Part shown: piece after piece, positions 26,392-34,570 of the stretch | How the letters are laid out: the number at the start of each line of letters is the position of its first letter | Numbering within the stretch: the stretch's first letter is position 1 | DNA from: Bacteroidales bacterium | Lineage (GTDB): Bacteria > Bacteroidota > Bacteroidia > Bacteroidales > UBA932 | DNA: 64,000 nucleotides | Direction: 5' to 3' | NCBI GenBank assembly: GCA_004556005.1 | Contig: SFJA01000001.1 | Location: 18,813-82,812, forward strand | Made by a program: the position numbers and the translations under genes | Notes under the pieces: generated by a model | The model's database searches: none | The model's input: only the letters and a program-made list of their open reading frames with translations | Told to the model about the DNA's origin: nothing

Positions 26392-28031
26392 TCAGGCCTT
26401 TCCGGGAATGTCTCGGTGAGCTTGGCGTGCAGCTGCGGCCCATACGCTGGAGCATAGTCCTGCGCGTGCTGCTGGGAGTCGTAGAGGTTGGTGCCTCGCT
26501 TTGCGTGGTCTGGCTGTCCAAACAGCTGGTCGATACCGTCAGTTCACCGGCCGGAGACCCTGTGTTTCCGGTAGTTATGGCACTTGCAGGGGTTATGTTG
26601 GTGCAGATTCTGTGCAGCGTGTCTTCCCGCTATCTTGAAGGCCGCTCTGCCGTGATTGCCTCCAACAGCACCCGTACCCGTCTATTCGGAAACGTTATGG
26701 AGTCAGCCTGGAAGGGCTCTGACCGTATGCACAGCGGCGACTCGGTCAGCAGGATTCAGGAGGATGTCAGAGTATGTTCCGACTTTGTGAGCTCCACTTT
26801 TCCATCGTCAGCCGTAACCATTGTCCAACTTATAGGCGCAGCTGCGTTTCTGCTTGTGCTTCAACCTGATATGGCCTGGATACTGCTTCTGGTGACCCCT
26901 GTTGCAGTGGTCGCAAGCCGTCTGTTCTTCCGCCGTATGCGTTCGCTCTCCATAGAAATAAGGGAAACGGAAGCCGGTGTGCAACAGCTCGTTCAGGAAA
27001 ACATACAGCACCGCGTTCTGGTCAAGATGCTTGGCAACAATTCCGAGGTGCTGGAAAAACTCGGAATCCTGCAGCGCGATGTCCTTGACAAGACCGTACT
27101 GCGTCTCAATTACAGCACCGTTTCCCGCCTGCTGATGCATCTGGGCTTTACCGGAGGATATCTTTTCGTGTTTGTCTGGGGTGCCCTGGGCATACGCTCC
27201 GGAGCCGTTACTTACGGTATGCTGGTTGCATTTCTCCAGCTCGTGGGTCAGGTTCAGCGCCCCGTTGCGGAACTGGCAAGGCAGATTCCATCGTTCATCA
27301 GGTCCCTCTCGTCCGCAGACCGCCTGCTCGACCTCGAAGTCCTTCAGCGCGAAGACAGGTCCGACCCCGTCCTGATTCCCGGTGCTCCCGGCATCAGGGT
27401 CGAGGATGTCAGCTTTAGCTATCCGGGCGCGGAAACTCCTGTCCTTCAATCCTTTTCGTGTCAATTCCTTCCCGGTACGATGACCGTTGTCCTCGGTCCT
27501 ACCGGAGTAGGCAAGTCCACGCTCATACGCCTGGTAATGGCGCTGTTCCAACCCGATTCCGGTTCGGTCACTCTCTTCGACCCTATGTCCGGGAAGCAAT
27601 ACCCTTCATCGCCGCGAACCCGCTGCAACTTTATGTATGTGCCTCAGGGCAACAGCCTTATGAGCGGAACAATACGCGAGAATCTGCTCTCCGCAAACCC
27701 GGAGGCCTCTGACGAGGAACTGCGCGCGGCGCTCTTTGATGCTGCAGGAGAATTCGTCTTTGACCTTCCGCAAGCTCTTGATACTCCGTGCTTTGAGGCG
27801 GGAGGCGGGCTTTCCGAGGGGCAGGCGCAGAGGATTGCGGTGGCTAGGTCTCTGCTGCGTCCGGGGGGAATCCTGGTGCTGGACGAGGCGAGCTCCTCCC
27901 TTGATGCGCAGACCGAGCAGACTATGCTGAGCCGCATCTTCGAGTCGCGCAGGGGCAAAAAAACAATCATCTGCATAACCCATCGCGAAGCCGCGTGTGC
28001 GTATGCAGATGATACACTGTATATTTCCTGA
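26361..28031 (+). CDS. ABC transporter, fused membrane and ATPase domains
   Basis: A 556-residue half-transporter of the type I exporter fold that would work as a dimer. Six membrane helices lie in about residues 28-310. The ATPase has Walker A GPTGVGKST (379-387), the signature LSEGQ (about 484) and Walker B ILVLDEASSSLD. There is no N-terminal C39 peptidase domain, so any leader removal must come from another protein, plausibly the S26-like peptidase two genes upstream. The ATG at 26361 lies inside the pqqD-like gene. It ends the cassette, 11 bases before a convergent lipoprotein gene. Confidence 0.88.
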   Translation: MDRGRHSSTLIRPFRECLGELGVQLRPIRWSIVLRVLLGVVEVGASLCVVWLSKQLVDTVSSPAGDPVFPVVMALAGVMLVQILCSVSSRYLEGRSAVIASNSTRTRLFGNVMESAWKGSDRMHSGDSVSRIQEDVRVCSDFVSSTFPSSAVTIVQLIGAAAFLLVLQPDMAWILLLVTPVAVVASRLFFRRMRSLSIEIRETEAGVQQLVQENIQHRVLVKMLGNNSEVLEKLGILQRDVLDKTVLRLNYSTVSRLLMHLGFTGGYLFVFVWGALGIRSGAVTYGMLVAFLQLVGQVQRPVAELARQIPSFIRSLSSADRLLDLEVLQREDRSDPVLIPGAPGIRVEDVSFSYPGAETPVLQSFSCQFLPGTMTVVLGPTGVGKSTLIRLVMALFQPDSGSVTLFDPMSGKQYPSSPRTRCNFMYVPQGNSLMSGTIRENLLSANPEASDEELRAALFDAAGEFVFDLPQALDTPCFEAGGGLSEGQAQRIAVARSLLRPGGILVLDEASSSLDAQTEQTMLSRIFESRRGKKTIICITHREAACAYADDTLYIS

Positions 28032-28042
28032 TTATCAGGGAT

Positions 28043-29083
28043 TTATCTTACGCATCTGACGTTGAGGGCGAACGATGATCCGTCTGCGCATCCGTGGAAG
28101 ATGATGTCCTTGTCCTCGCAGACGTATCTGTAAGTTGCGCTTCCGTCTTGTTCGAGGTCAGCAGTCCAGAACATTGCATAGTAATTGTCGTTCTTAAACT
28201 CAAAGCCGTATGTGCTGCGGGTGGCATAGCCGGTCGGAAATACCGAAAGACCGCTTCTGTTGTCGATTTTGACGGCAGGCCAGTATTCCCAGAGTTCGGT
28301 GCCATTGAAGGAGATTTCCTCCATAATCTCTGCGGCAGCATCGTTCAGGTTTCCTGTTTCCTTGTCCACACTGCCTCCGAAACTGAGTGCGAGCGCCTCC
28401 CAGTCCTTCTCATCCGGCAGTCTCCATCCCTCCGGGCAGGCAGTCCTTGCTTCGTCCCAGGTGTAGAAACGGCCGAAAATCTTGTCCATTGCGGGAGAGT
28501 TCCTGTAAGACACTCCGCTGCCCTTCCAGGAGAGGTTGTTGCGCATCCACTCGACGTCTCCAATCTTTACGGTATAGTATCTTGCAGCATCGCGTGGGTC
28601 CACGAAGATTCCCTGTCCCGGAATCTGTGAAAAGCCTGTGATTGAGCCGGTTCCGTCAAGTCTCGGGTCAACGGTGACGAATGCGGCTGAACCGCTGCGC
28701 TCATAGTATCCTTCTGAAAAACCCACAATCATAAGCGTAGCGGACTTGAGTTCTTCCGGTGCGGTGAAGGTATAGACAGCATCGGGGTAGTCCACGTTGA
28801 GTATGTGTCCGTCGTAATAAATGGTATCTCTGCTTCCCGTGGTCGGATTGCTCACATAGTAGCCTACATCGCTTCCCTGTTCGTCATCCCTGCTCAGGCT
28901 TACAAGCGTGTCCAGGTCAAAGGTAACAACGCTGCCCTTTTCCATATATTCGGGCAGAGTAATTTTTATGCTGCCTGTAAATGAAAGTTTTGTAGTATCT
29001 TTTTCTTCGTCCTTGCAGGAAACGGCAATCAGGGCCGTGGACAGCGTTAGCAGTGTCAAAATGTTCTTGAATCTCATTTGCAT
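28043..29083 (-). CDS. FISUMP-domain lipoprotein
   Basis: A 346-residue exported lipoprotein. The lipobox is LIAVSC, with the acylated cysteine at about residue 23, followed by the acidic KDEEKD stretch seen in surface-exposed Bacteroidota lipoproteins. The C-terminal half is a Fibrobacter succinogenes major paralogous (FISUMP) domain, recognisable by WMRNNL, GRFYTWDEARTACPEGWRLP and the closing NVRCVR. The preceding region (residues about 30-150) looks like beta-rich repeats. Function of the domain is unknown; surface binding is often supposed. A second ATG two codons in (29077) is an equally good start. It faces the ABC gene tail to tail. Confidence 0.85.
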   Translation of the reverse strand: MQMRFKNILTLLTLSTALIAVSCKDEEKDTTKLSFTGSIKITLPEYMEKGSVVTFDLDTLVSLSRDDEQGSDVGYYVSNPTTGSRDTIYYDGHILNVDYPDAVYTFTAPEELKSATLMIVGFSEGYYERSGSAAFVTVDPRLDGTGSITGFSQIPGQGIFVDPRDAARYYTVKIGDVEWMRNNLSWKGSGVSYRNSPAMDKIFGRFYTWDEARTACPEGWRLPDEKDWEALALSFGGSVDKETGNLNDAAAEIMEEISFNGTELWEYWPAVKIDNRSGLSVFPTGYATRSTYGFEFKNDNYYAMFWTADLEQDGSATYRYVCEDKDIIFHGCADGSSFALNVRCVR

Positions 29084-29128
29084 TTGATTATGGTTTGCAA
29101 AGATGCTAATTTTAGTTTGAAAAACGCG

Positions 29129-29136
29129 TATATTTG
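29129..29136 (+). promoter_or_regulatory. putative -7 element for apbE
   Basis: TATATTTG fits TAnnTTTG, 23 bases before the apbE start. No convincing -33 box was seen. Confidence 0.4.
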
Positions 29137-29159
29137 TGCAAATACTTTGCCGAAATACA

Positions 29160-30107
29160 ATGAGAGTAAATATCCATATTGCCGCTGCAGCTATTTTGAT
29201 GCTATTTGCGTGCGGATGCGAAAAGAAAAACGGATACCAGGTTTTCAGCGGATATGCCCAGGGAGGAACTTACAGGATAACGGCCGACCTCGGCAACTGC
29301 AGGCTTGACAGGTCTGAACTTGCCGCAGGCATAGATTCCGTGCTCAACAGGGTTGACAGCTGTTTTTCGGGCTATAACCGCAACTCATATCTGAGCCGTC
29401 GCAATCGCGGGGAAACTCTCTCTCCCGATGCTCTGTTCGATACTCTTGTGAGCATCTCGGAGCGTTTCAAGGAACTTAGTTCCGGGGCTTTTGACGTTGC
29501 TTCGGCACCTCTTTTCGATATCTGGGGCTTCGGATTTACCCGGGACTCACTTCCTCCGGAGAGCGCCATCGAAGCGGCAAAAGAATTGTGCAAGGAAGGC
29601 AAGATGTTGAATTTTAATGCGATAGCCCAGGGGTTTACCTGTGACCTCGTTGCCGCATACCTACATTCTGCCGGAGTGAGAAATATGCTCGTTGACATAG
29701 GAGAAATCTATTGCGAGGGCGTAAATGCTTCAGGCAGGCCCTGGAGTATTGGCATTGACACACCTGAGGACGGCAACAACGTGCCTGGAGCCAGCCTAAG
29801 CGGGATATGGCGTTCCGACGGTGGTTCTCACGGAGTCGTAACTTCCGGAAACTATCGTAAATTCTACATTCACGATGGTCATAAATATGCTCATACCATA
29901 GACCCGCGTACCGGTTATCCCGTCGAACATGACCTGCTCAGCGCTACGGTGGTCGCTCCGGATGCGACTTCGGCAGATGCGCTGGCTACCTTTTTTATGG
30001 TTGTGGGGGCAGAGGAGGCCCTCTCCTGGGTGGAGGCTCACTACGGAGTCGAGGCTTGTCTTATCTGTGCGGATACAACTTTGGTTTCGAGCGGATTCTA
30101 CCGATAG
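29160..30107 (+). CDS. apbE: FAD:protein FMN transferase (ApbE), lipoprotein
   Basis: A 315-residue periplasmic lipoprotein that attaches FMN through a phosphoester bond to Thr or Ser of target proteins such as NqrB/NqrC and RnfG/RnfD. The N terminus MRVNIHIAAAAILMLFACGC is a lipoprotein signal. Family motifs follow: GTYRI, GAFDVASAPLFDIWGFG, LNFNAIAQGFTCDLVA, the DIGE of the FAD site, GSHGVVTSGNYRKF and HTIDPRTGYPV, and ADALATFFMV. The ATG at 29160 is used; an upstream in-frame GTG overlaps the -7 element. No Nqr or Rnf genes are in the window. It ends 4 bases before the convergent comEC-like gene. Confidence 0.94.
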   Translation: MRVNIHIAAAAILMLFACGCEKKNGYQVFSGYAQGGTYRITADLGNCRLDRSELAAGIDSVLNRVDSCFSGYNRNSYLSRRNRGETLSPDALFDTLVSISERFKELSSGAFDVASAPLFDIWGFGFTRDSLPPESAIEAAKELCKEGKMLNFNAIAQGFTCDLVAAYLHSAGVRNMLVDIGEIYCEGVNASGRPWSIGIDTPEDGNNVPGASLSGIWRSDGGSHGVVTSGNYRKFYIHDGHKYAHTIDPRTGYPVEHDLLSATVVAPDATSADALATFFMVVGAEEALSWVEAHYGVEACLICADTTLVSSGFYR

Positions 30108-30111
30108 ACGC

Positions 30112-31227
30112 TTACATTCCTGCAATTGTTTCCATACAGAAGGTCAGCGCATCTGAGAGATGTTCGCAGAGTTTTATGACGAATGTAGGACAGCATCCTG
30201 CGCTGCTCAGGGTAACTGCTGCCAATGAAGCGCATACCAGTATGCTTGTAAGCGGCAGCGAGATTATGTTTGTCAGGAGAAAGTGACCGGGAAGTGTACC
30301 GAAGCGTCTCAGGACCAGACCTGCAGTAGTAATCTGGCAGGCTATGCTCATCGAAGCTGCAGACCAGATGCTCCTGAGAGGATCGTGGCCTTTTTTTGTT
30401 ACAGGATACAGCTTCAGCAGTGCAGGATAGATTGTCAGAGCCCCCAATACGGCCAGGTAGGACAATTGGAAGCCCGTTTCTCCAATGCTGTTGGGGGAGA
30501 ACAGAAGATGTATGGTAAGGACGCTGGCAAATACCTTGGATGAAGGGCAGTTGCGCGTGGAAAAGAACCTGCGCAGCTCGTTGTAGCATACAAAGAGGAA
30601 TGCCCTGACAAGAGACGCGGAAGCCCCGGTGGCAAGGACATAGACCGCGCATATTGCGCAGATGAGGGCTCCTCGCACTCCACTTCCTGCTCTGGAATTG
30701 CCCAACGGGGCAAGCAGGATGGAAAGCAGTCCGTATATAATGCCAAGATGCAGTCCGGAGAGTGCAAGCAGGTGGGAAGCCCCGCTCTGTCTGAATGCTT
30801 CCGTGACGCTTTTGTCAAGTCCTCCCTTCCTTCCGCACAGCAACGCGTTTACGAGCGAGGCTGTATCTTCGCTGAAGCATTCGCCAATAAGTTCCGAGAG
30901 ACGGCCTGAAAGACCCGACATAGCGGTGATGGCTCTGTCGGCAAGCATCAGGCGGCCGCTGTCGCCTGTCAGCAGCCTTGCGTTTATGCAGGCGAATGCT
31001 CCCGCCAGCAAGAGCGCCAGCGCGGCAGGAGCCGGTGACCCCGTACTCCTTCCGCTCCGGCAGGACACTGACAGTATGCAGAGCAGGGCGAGGAAAGGAC
31101 ACAGGATTGCGGCCGCCAGGTACAGTTCCCGAAAGCCCAGAGGCAGCGCAGAAGCAATCCACGCCCCGATAATGATCATCAGGCACAAGGTCCCATTGCC
31201 GTACAAACCCTCTCTCATAATGCACAA
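30112..31227 (-). CDS. ComEC/Rec2-like competence membrane protein, short form
   Basis: A 371-residue polytopic membrane protein. The competence domain is clear: SLVNALLCGRKGGLDKSVTE, FRQSGASHLLALSGLHLGI, then GASASLVRAFLF and ETGFQLSYLAVLGAL. ComEC forms the inner-membrane channel for single-stranded DNA uptake. Full-length members are usually about 650-800 residues; this one has only three or so N-terminal helices, no room for the soluble OB-like segment and no C-terminal metallo-beta-lactamase domain. Whether it is a working channel is open. It ends 4 bases from apbE, and its start lies 88 bases from ackA in divergent orientation. Confidence 0.82.
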   Translation of the reverse strand: MCIMREGLYGNGTLCLMIIIGAWIASALPLGFRELYLAAAILCPFLALLCILSVSCRSGRSTGSPAPAALALLLAGAFACINARLLTGDSGRLMLADRAITAMSGLSGRLSELIGECFSEDTASLVNALLCGRKGGLDKSVTEAFRQSGASHLLALSGLHLGIIYGLLSILLAPLGNSRAGSGVRGALICAICAVYVLATGASASLVRAFLFVCYNELRRFFSTRNCPSSKVFASVLTIHLLFSPNSIGETGFQLSYLAVLGALTIYPALLKLYPVTKKGHDPLRSIWSAASMSIACQITTAGLVLRRFGTLPGHFLLTNIISLPLTSILVCASLAAVTLSSAGCCPTFVIKLCEHLSDALTFCMETIAGM

Positions 31228-31249
31228 ATCTCTTTTCTATGGCCGGAAC

Positions 31250-31282
31250 TTGCGATAATACGAAAGAAAAGTTATAAATTTG
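31250..31282 (+). promoter_or_regulatory. promoter of ackA
   Basis: TTG at 31250-31252, a 22-base spacer and TAAATTTG at 31275-31282 resemble the Bacteroidota promoter. The ackA start codon is 33 bases downstream. Confidence 0.55.
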
Positions 31283-31315
31283 TAAGATTTTAATCGAAAT
31301 TTACGAATCTTAATT

Positions 31316-32536
31316 ATGATAATTCTTGTAATCAACTGCGGCAGTTCATCAATCAAGTACCAGGTGCTTGATATGAAGAACGACAATGAGTATTCGCTTC
31401 TTGCAAAAGGCATCCTCGAGAGGATTGCGATGCCTATGAGCAAACTTACCCACAAACCTACCGGAAAGACTCCTGTCGTAATGGAGATGCCGGTCGCTGA
31501 CCATAAGATCGGAATGAGGATTGTGCTTGACGCCCTTGTAAATCCGGAATACGGCGTCATCAGTTCATTCTCGGACATAGATGCGGTAGGCCACCGTATC
31601 GTGCAGGGCGCCGAGTACTTTGACAAGAGTGTTCTCGTCGATGACGAAGTAATCAGGAAGATTACCGTCTGCTGCGACTTCGCGCCGCTTCACAATCCTG
31701 CGCATCTTCTTGGAATTGAGGCGGTTAGCAATGTGCTTCCAGATGTTCCTCAGGCTGTTACCTTCGATACCGCATTCCATCAGACAATGGCTCCGGAGGT
31801 GTATATGTATGCTCTTCCTTACCAGTATTACAAGAAGTATGGTGTCCGTCGTTACGGTGCTCACGGTACCAGCCACCAGTACGTCTCACAGAGAGGCGCC
31901 GCTCTTGCCGGCATTCCTCTGGATAACTCTCGCATCATAACCTGCCACATCGGCAACGGTTCTTCCGTGACCGCCATACGCAACGGAAAGGTTGTTGACA
32001 CTTCGATGGGCTTTACTCCGCTCGAGGGTATGATTATGGGAACGCGTTGCGGATCCATTGATGCCAGTCTCGTCCCTTATCTTATGAAAAAGGAAAACAA
32101 GACTCCTGACGAGATGACTGCGCTGATGAACAAGGAATCAGGATTCCTCGGAATGTCCGAAGGAGTTACCTCGGATTGCCGTGACCTTGTTGACCGCAGG
32201 GAAGCAGGCGACGAGCGTGCTAGGCTCATTCTTGCGAAGCTCGTGCTCGACATAACCAAGCTTGTCGGCAGCTATGTTGCCGAGATGAACGGTGTTGACC
32301 TGATTGTATTTACCGCCGGTATCGCTGAGAACAATCCTTGGCTCCGCAGGGATGTGAGCGCCAATTTCGCTTATCTCGGCGCAAAGATTGACGAAGAAGT
32401 CAATGCTGTTGCCCGCGGCAGCGAAACCATCATTTCTACTCCCGATTCCAAGGTCAAGATTGCTATGATTCCTACCGACGAGGAACTCGTCATCGCAAGG
32501 GATACGATGCACCTCGTGGAGGATTTGAGAAAATAA
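31316..32536 (+). CDS. ackA: acetate kinase
   Basis: A 406-residue enzyme that makes ATP and acetate from acetyl phosphate and ADP. It belongs to the ASKHA fold: phosphate-1 loop VINCGSSSIKYQV at the start, RRYGAHGTSHQYV with the catalytic histidine (about residue 180), CHIGNGSSVTAI, and FTAGIAENNP near the end. Length is normal. It is a single-gene transcript with its own promoter, and lies 6 kb from pta rather than in the ackA-pta operon usual in many bacteria. With pta it gives substrate-level ATP in fermentation. Confidence 0.97.
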   Translation: MIILVINCGSSSIKYQVLDMKNDNEYSLLAKGILERIAMPMSKLTHKPTGKTPVVMEMPVADHKIGMRIVLDALVNPEYGVISSFSDIDAVGHRIVQGAEYFDKSVLVDDEVIRKITVCCDFAPLHNPAHLLGIEAVSNVLPDVPQAVTFDTAFHQTMAPEVYMYALPYQYYKKYGVRRYGAHGTSHQYVSQRGAALAGIPLDNSRIITCHIGNGSSVTAIRNGKVVDTSMGFTPLEGMIMGTRCGSIDASLVPYLMKKENKTPDEMTALMNKESGFLGMSEGVTSDCRDLVDRREAGDERARLILAKLVLDITKLVGSYVAEMNGVDLIVFTAGIAENNPWLRRDVSANFAYLGAKIDEEVNAVARGSETIISTPDSKVKIAMIPTDEELVIARDTMHLVEDLRK

Positions 32537-32541
32537 CAGGA

Positions 32542-33153
32542 TTACAACAGACCTGTTTCGCGGCCGAACTGGATTATCAGTTCGGCTGTTTTTTCTATTC
32601 CGAGCAATGAGGAGTCGATGCAGAGGTCATAGTTTCCGGCAACACCCCAGTTGTCTCCCATAGTGACAAAGTCGTAGAACTGCTTCCTGGACTTGTCCTT
32701 TTTCTGTATCAGGGCCCAGGCCTCCTTGGCATCCAGGGACAGCCTTTCTCCAATGCGTCTGATCCTGGCCTTTTTCGGCGCCGTGATGAAGATGTTGAGG
32801 CAGCAGTCAAAATCCCTGAGGACATAGTCCGATGCCCTGCCTACGAAGATTGCATTTCCCTTGAGCGCTATCTCCCTGATGGTCTCGCTCTGAATCTTGA
32901 ACAGTGAGTTGGAATTGAGGGCCTCGTTGCTGTAGTATCTGTTCCCTCCGAACATTGTTCCGATCTTGAGAAAATCCTTTTTCTCGTCACTGCTTGTAAA
33001 GAGCGACGCGCTGATACCGCTTTTTTCGGCCGCCTTGCTGATAAGTTCAGTATCAAATACTTCAATCCCAAGCTGACGTCCGAGCTGCTCGGCGACTTGT
33101 TTGCCTCCGCTACCGAACTGTCTTCCGATATTTATGATGACGTGCTTTTCCAT
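32542..33153 (-). CDS. cytidylate kinase-like family protein
   Basis: A 203-residue P-loop protein starting HVIINIGRQFGSGGKQVAEQL; the GRQFGSGG loop (residues 10-17) replaces the classic GxxGxGK. This is the cytidylate-kinase-like family common in Bacteroidota and Firmicutes, whose substrate is not settled; it is not the main Cmk. Other features are FDTELISKAAEKSG, FVGRASDYVL and an Arg-rich lid (KKARIRRIGERL). It is the last gene of the operon nrnA-FKBP-MATE-kinase, 7 bases after the MATE gene, and ends 5 bases before the convergent ackA stop. Confidence 0.82.
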   Translation of the reverse strand: MEKHVIINIGRQFGSGGKQVAEQLGRQLGIEVFDTELISKAAEKSGISASLFTSSDEKKDFLKIGTMFGGNRYYSNEALNSNSLFKIQSETIREIALKGNAIFVGRASDYVLRDFDCCLNIFITAPKKARIRRIGERLSLDAKEAWALIQKKDKSRKQFYDFVTMGDNWGVAGNYDLCIDSSLLGIEKTAELIIQFGRETGLL

Positions 33154-33160
33154 AGCTTCT

Positions 33161-34570
33161 CTATTTTACTGAGCTTCCAAGTATGGTCGGGTCCTCGCCG
33201 TCCTTGAGCTTGTCGAACTTGCGGAATGTACCGAATATGAATATTGCTGAAGTAATTACGGCGAAGATGTCTGAAATAGGGAAGCTGAGCCATACTCCCT
33301 TTTCCTCAAGCCACATAGGCAGCAGGTAAATCAATGGTACCAGGAAGAGCAGCTGTCTGGACAGGGACAGGAAAATAGATTTATTTACCATTCCCAGACA
33401 CTGGTAGAAATTTGCCGTCACAATGCAGAATCCGACCGGAGCCACGCACATGTTGAGGTGCTTCAGGCCTTTTGCTGCAAGGTCCTTGAGTTCGGGGTCG
33501 TTGGTGAACAGACCTGCCGCAAACTCCGGACAGAACATTGAGATAATCCAGCACAATATGGTGCAGTAAACCGCCCATCGAGCTGACATCCAGAAAACTT
33601 CCTTGACTCTCTTGTGCTGTCTCGCTCCGAAGTTGTATCCGGCAATCGGTTGCATACCCTGATTAATGCCCATCACTACCATCATAAACATCATCGAAAT
33701 CCTGTTTGCGATACCGTAAGCACCAATGGCAAGGTCTCCTCCGTATGTGCGCAACTGCTGATTGATGAAAAGTGCAACCAGACAGGCTGCGCTGTTCATC
33801 AGGCACGGACCAATTCCAATAGCCATCGACTGTTTGGCTATGTGCAGGTCAAGTTGTAGAAGAGGACGCGAAATGTGAAGCACTTTCTTACGGTCCATCA
33901 GGAAACGCATCGAGTAGCAGAGGGCAAGTGTCTGGCACAATACGGTTGCAATTGCAGCTCCCTTTATACCCAGGTCAAAGACAAAGATGAACAAGGGATC
34001 GAGGACGGAGTTGGATATTACGGTAAAGAGTGTGAGTCCCATTGCCGTCTTTGGATGTCCGGAAGCCCTCAGGACACCGTTCAGACCGAAATACAGGTGA
34101 GTTATGATGTTGCCTATGAGTATTATGGTCATATAGTCCCGGGCAAAAGGAAGGGTATTTTCGCTTGCTCCGAAAAATGTCAGTATCGGGTCCAGAAACA
34201 GCAGCGATACAATGGAGAATATTGCTCCGACAATGATGTTGAGGCTCAGCGTGGTATTGAGTACCTTGCGTGCCTTGTCGTAATCCTTCTGCCCGAGCAG
34301 CACGGATATCATTGTCATCGCTCCCACTCCGACCAGCGTGCCGAGAGCAACTGACAGGTTCATCATAGGGAAGGTGACGGCAAGTCCGGAAATGGCAAAG
34401 GCTCCTATGTCCTTAATATGACCGATATATATGCTGTCAACCATATTATACAAAGATGCCGCAGTCTGGGCTATGATACCCGGTACTGCGTACATCCTCA
34501 GCAACTTGCCAATCTTGAGCGTCCCCAGTTCCGTAGGAGCCGTTCCCTGAACGTTTCCTTCGCTACTCAT
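33161..34570 (-). CDS. MATE family efflux transporter
   Basis: A 469-residue membrane protein with about 12 helices in two six-helix halves, the arrangement of multidrug and toxin extrusion exchangers driven by H+ or Na+. Typical sequence includes LGTLKIGKLLRMYAVPGIIAQ at the start, DSIYIGHI, and the second-half NQGMQPIAGYNFGA. Start at 34570 (MSSEGNV) is used, since it gives an 8-base overlap with the FKBP stop; a further ATG at 34591 would add seven residues. Substrate cannot be read from sequence. Confidence 0.9.
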   Translation of the reverse strand: MSSEGNVQGTAPTELGTLKIGKLLRMYAVPGIIAQTAASLYNMVDSIYIGHIKDIGAFAISGLAVTFPMMNLSVALGTLVGVGAMTMISVLLGQKDYDKARKVLNTTLSLNIIVGAIFSIVSLLFLDPILTFFGASENTLPFARDYMTIILIGNIITHLYFGLNGVLRASGHPKTAMGLTLFTVISNSVLDPLFIFVFDLGIKGAAIATVLCQTLALCYSMRFLMDRKKVLHISRPLLQLDLHIAKQSMAIGIGPCLMNSAACLVALFINQQLRTYGGDLAIGAYGIANRISMMFMMVVMGINQGMQPIAGYNFGARQHKRVKEVFWMSARWAVYCTILCWIISMFCPEFAAGLFTNDPELKDLAAKGLKHLNMCVAPVGFCIVTANFYQCLGMVNKSIFLSLSRQLLFLVPLIYLLPMWLEEKGVWLSFPISDIFAVITSAIFIFGTFRKFDKLKDGEDPTILGSSVK

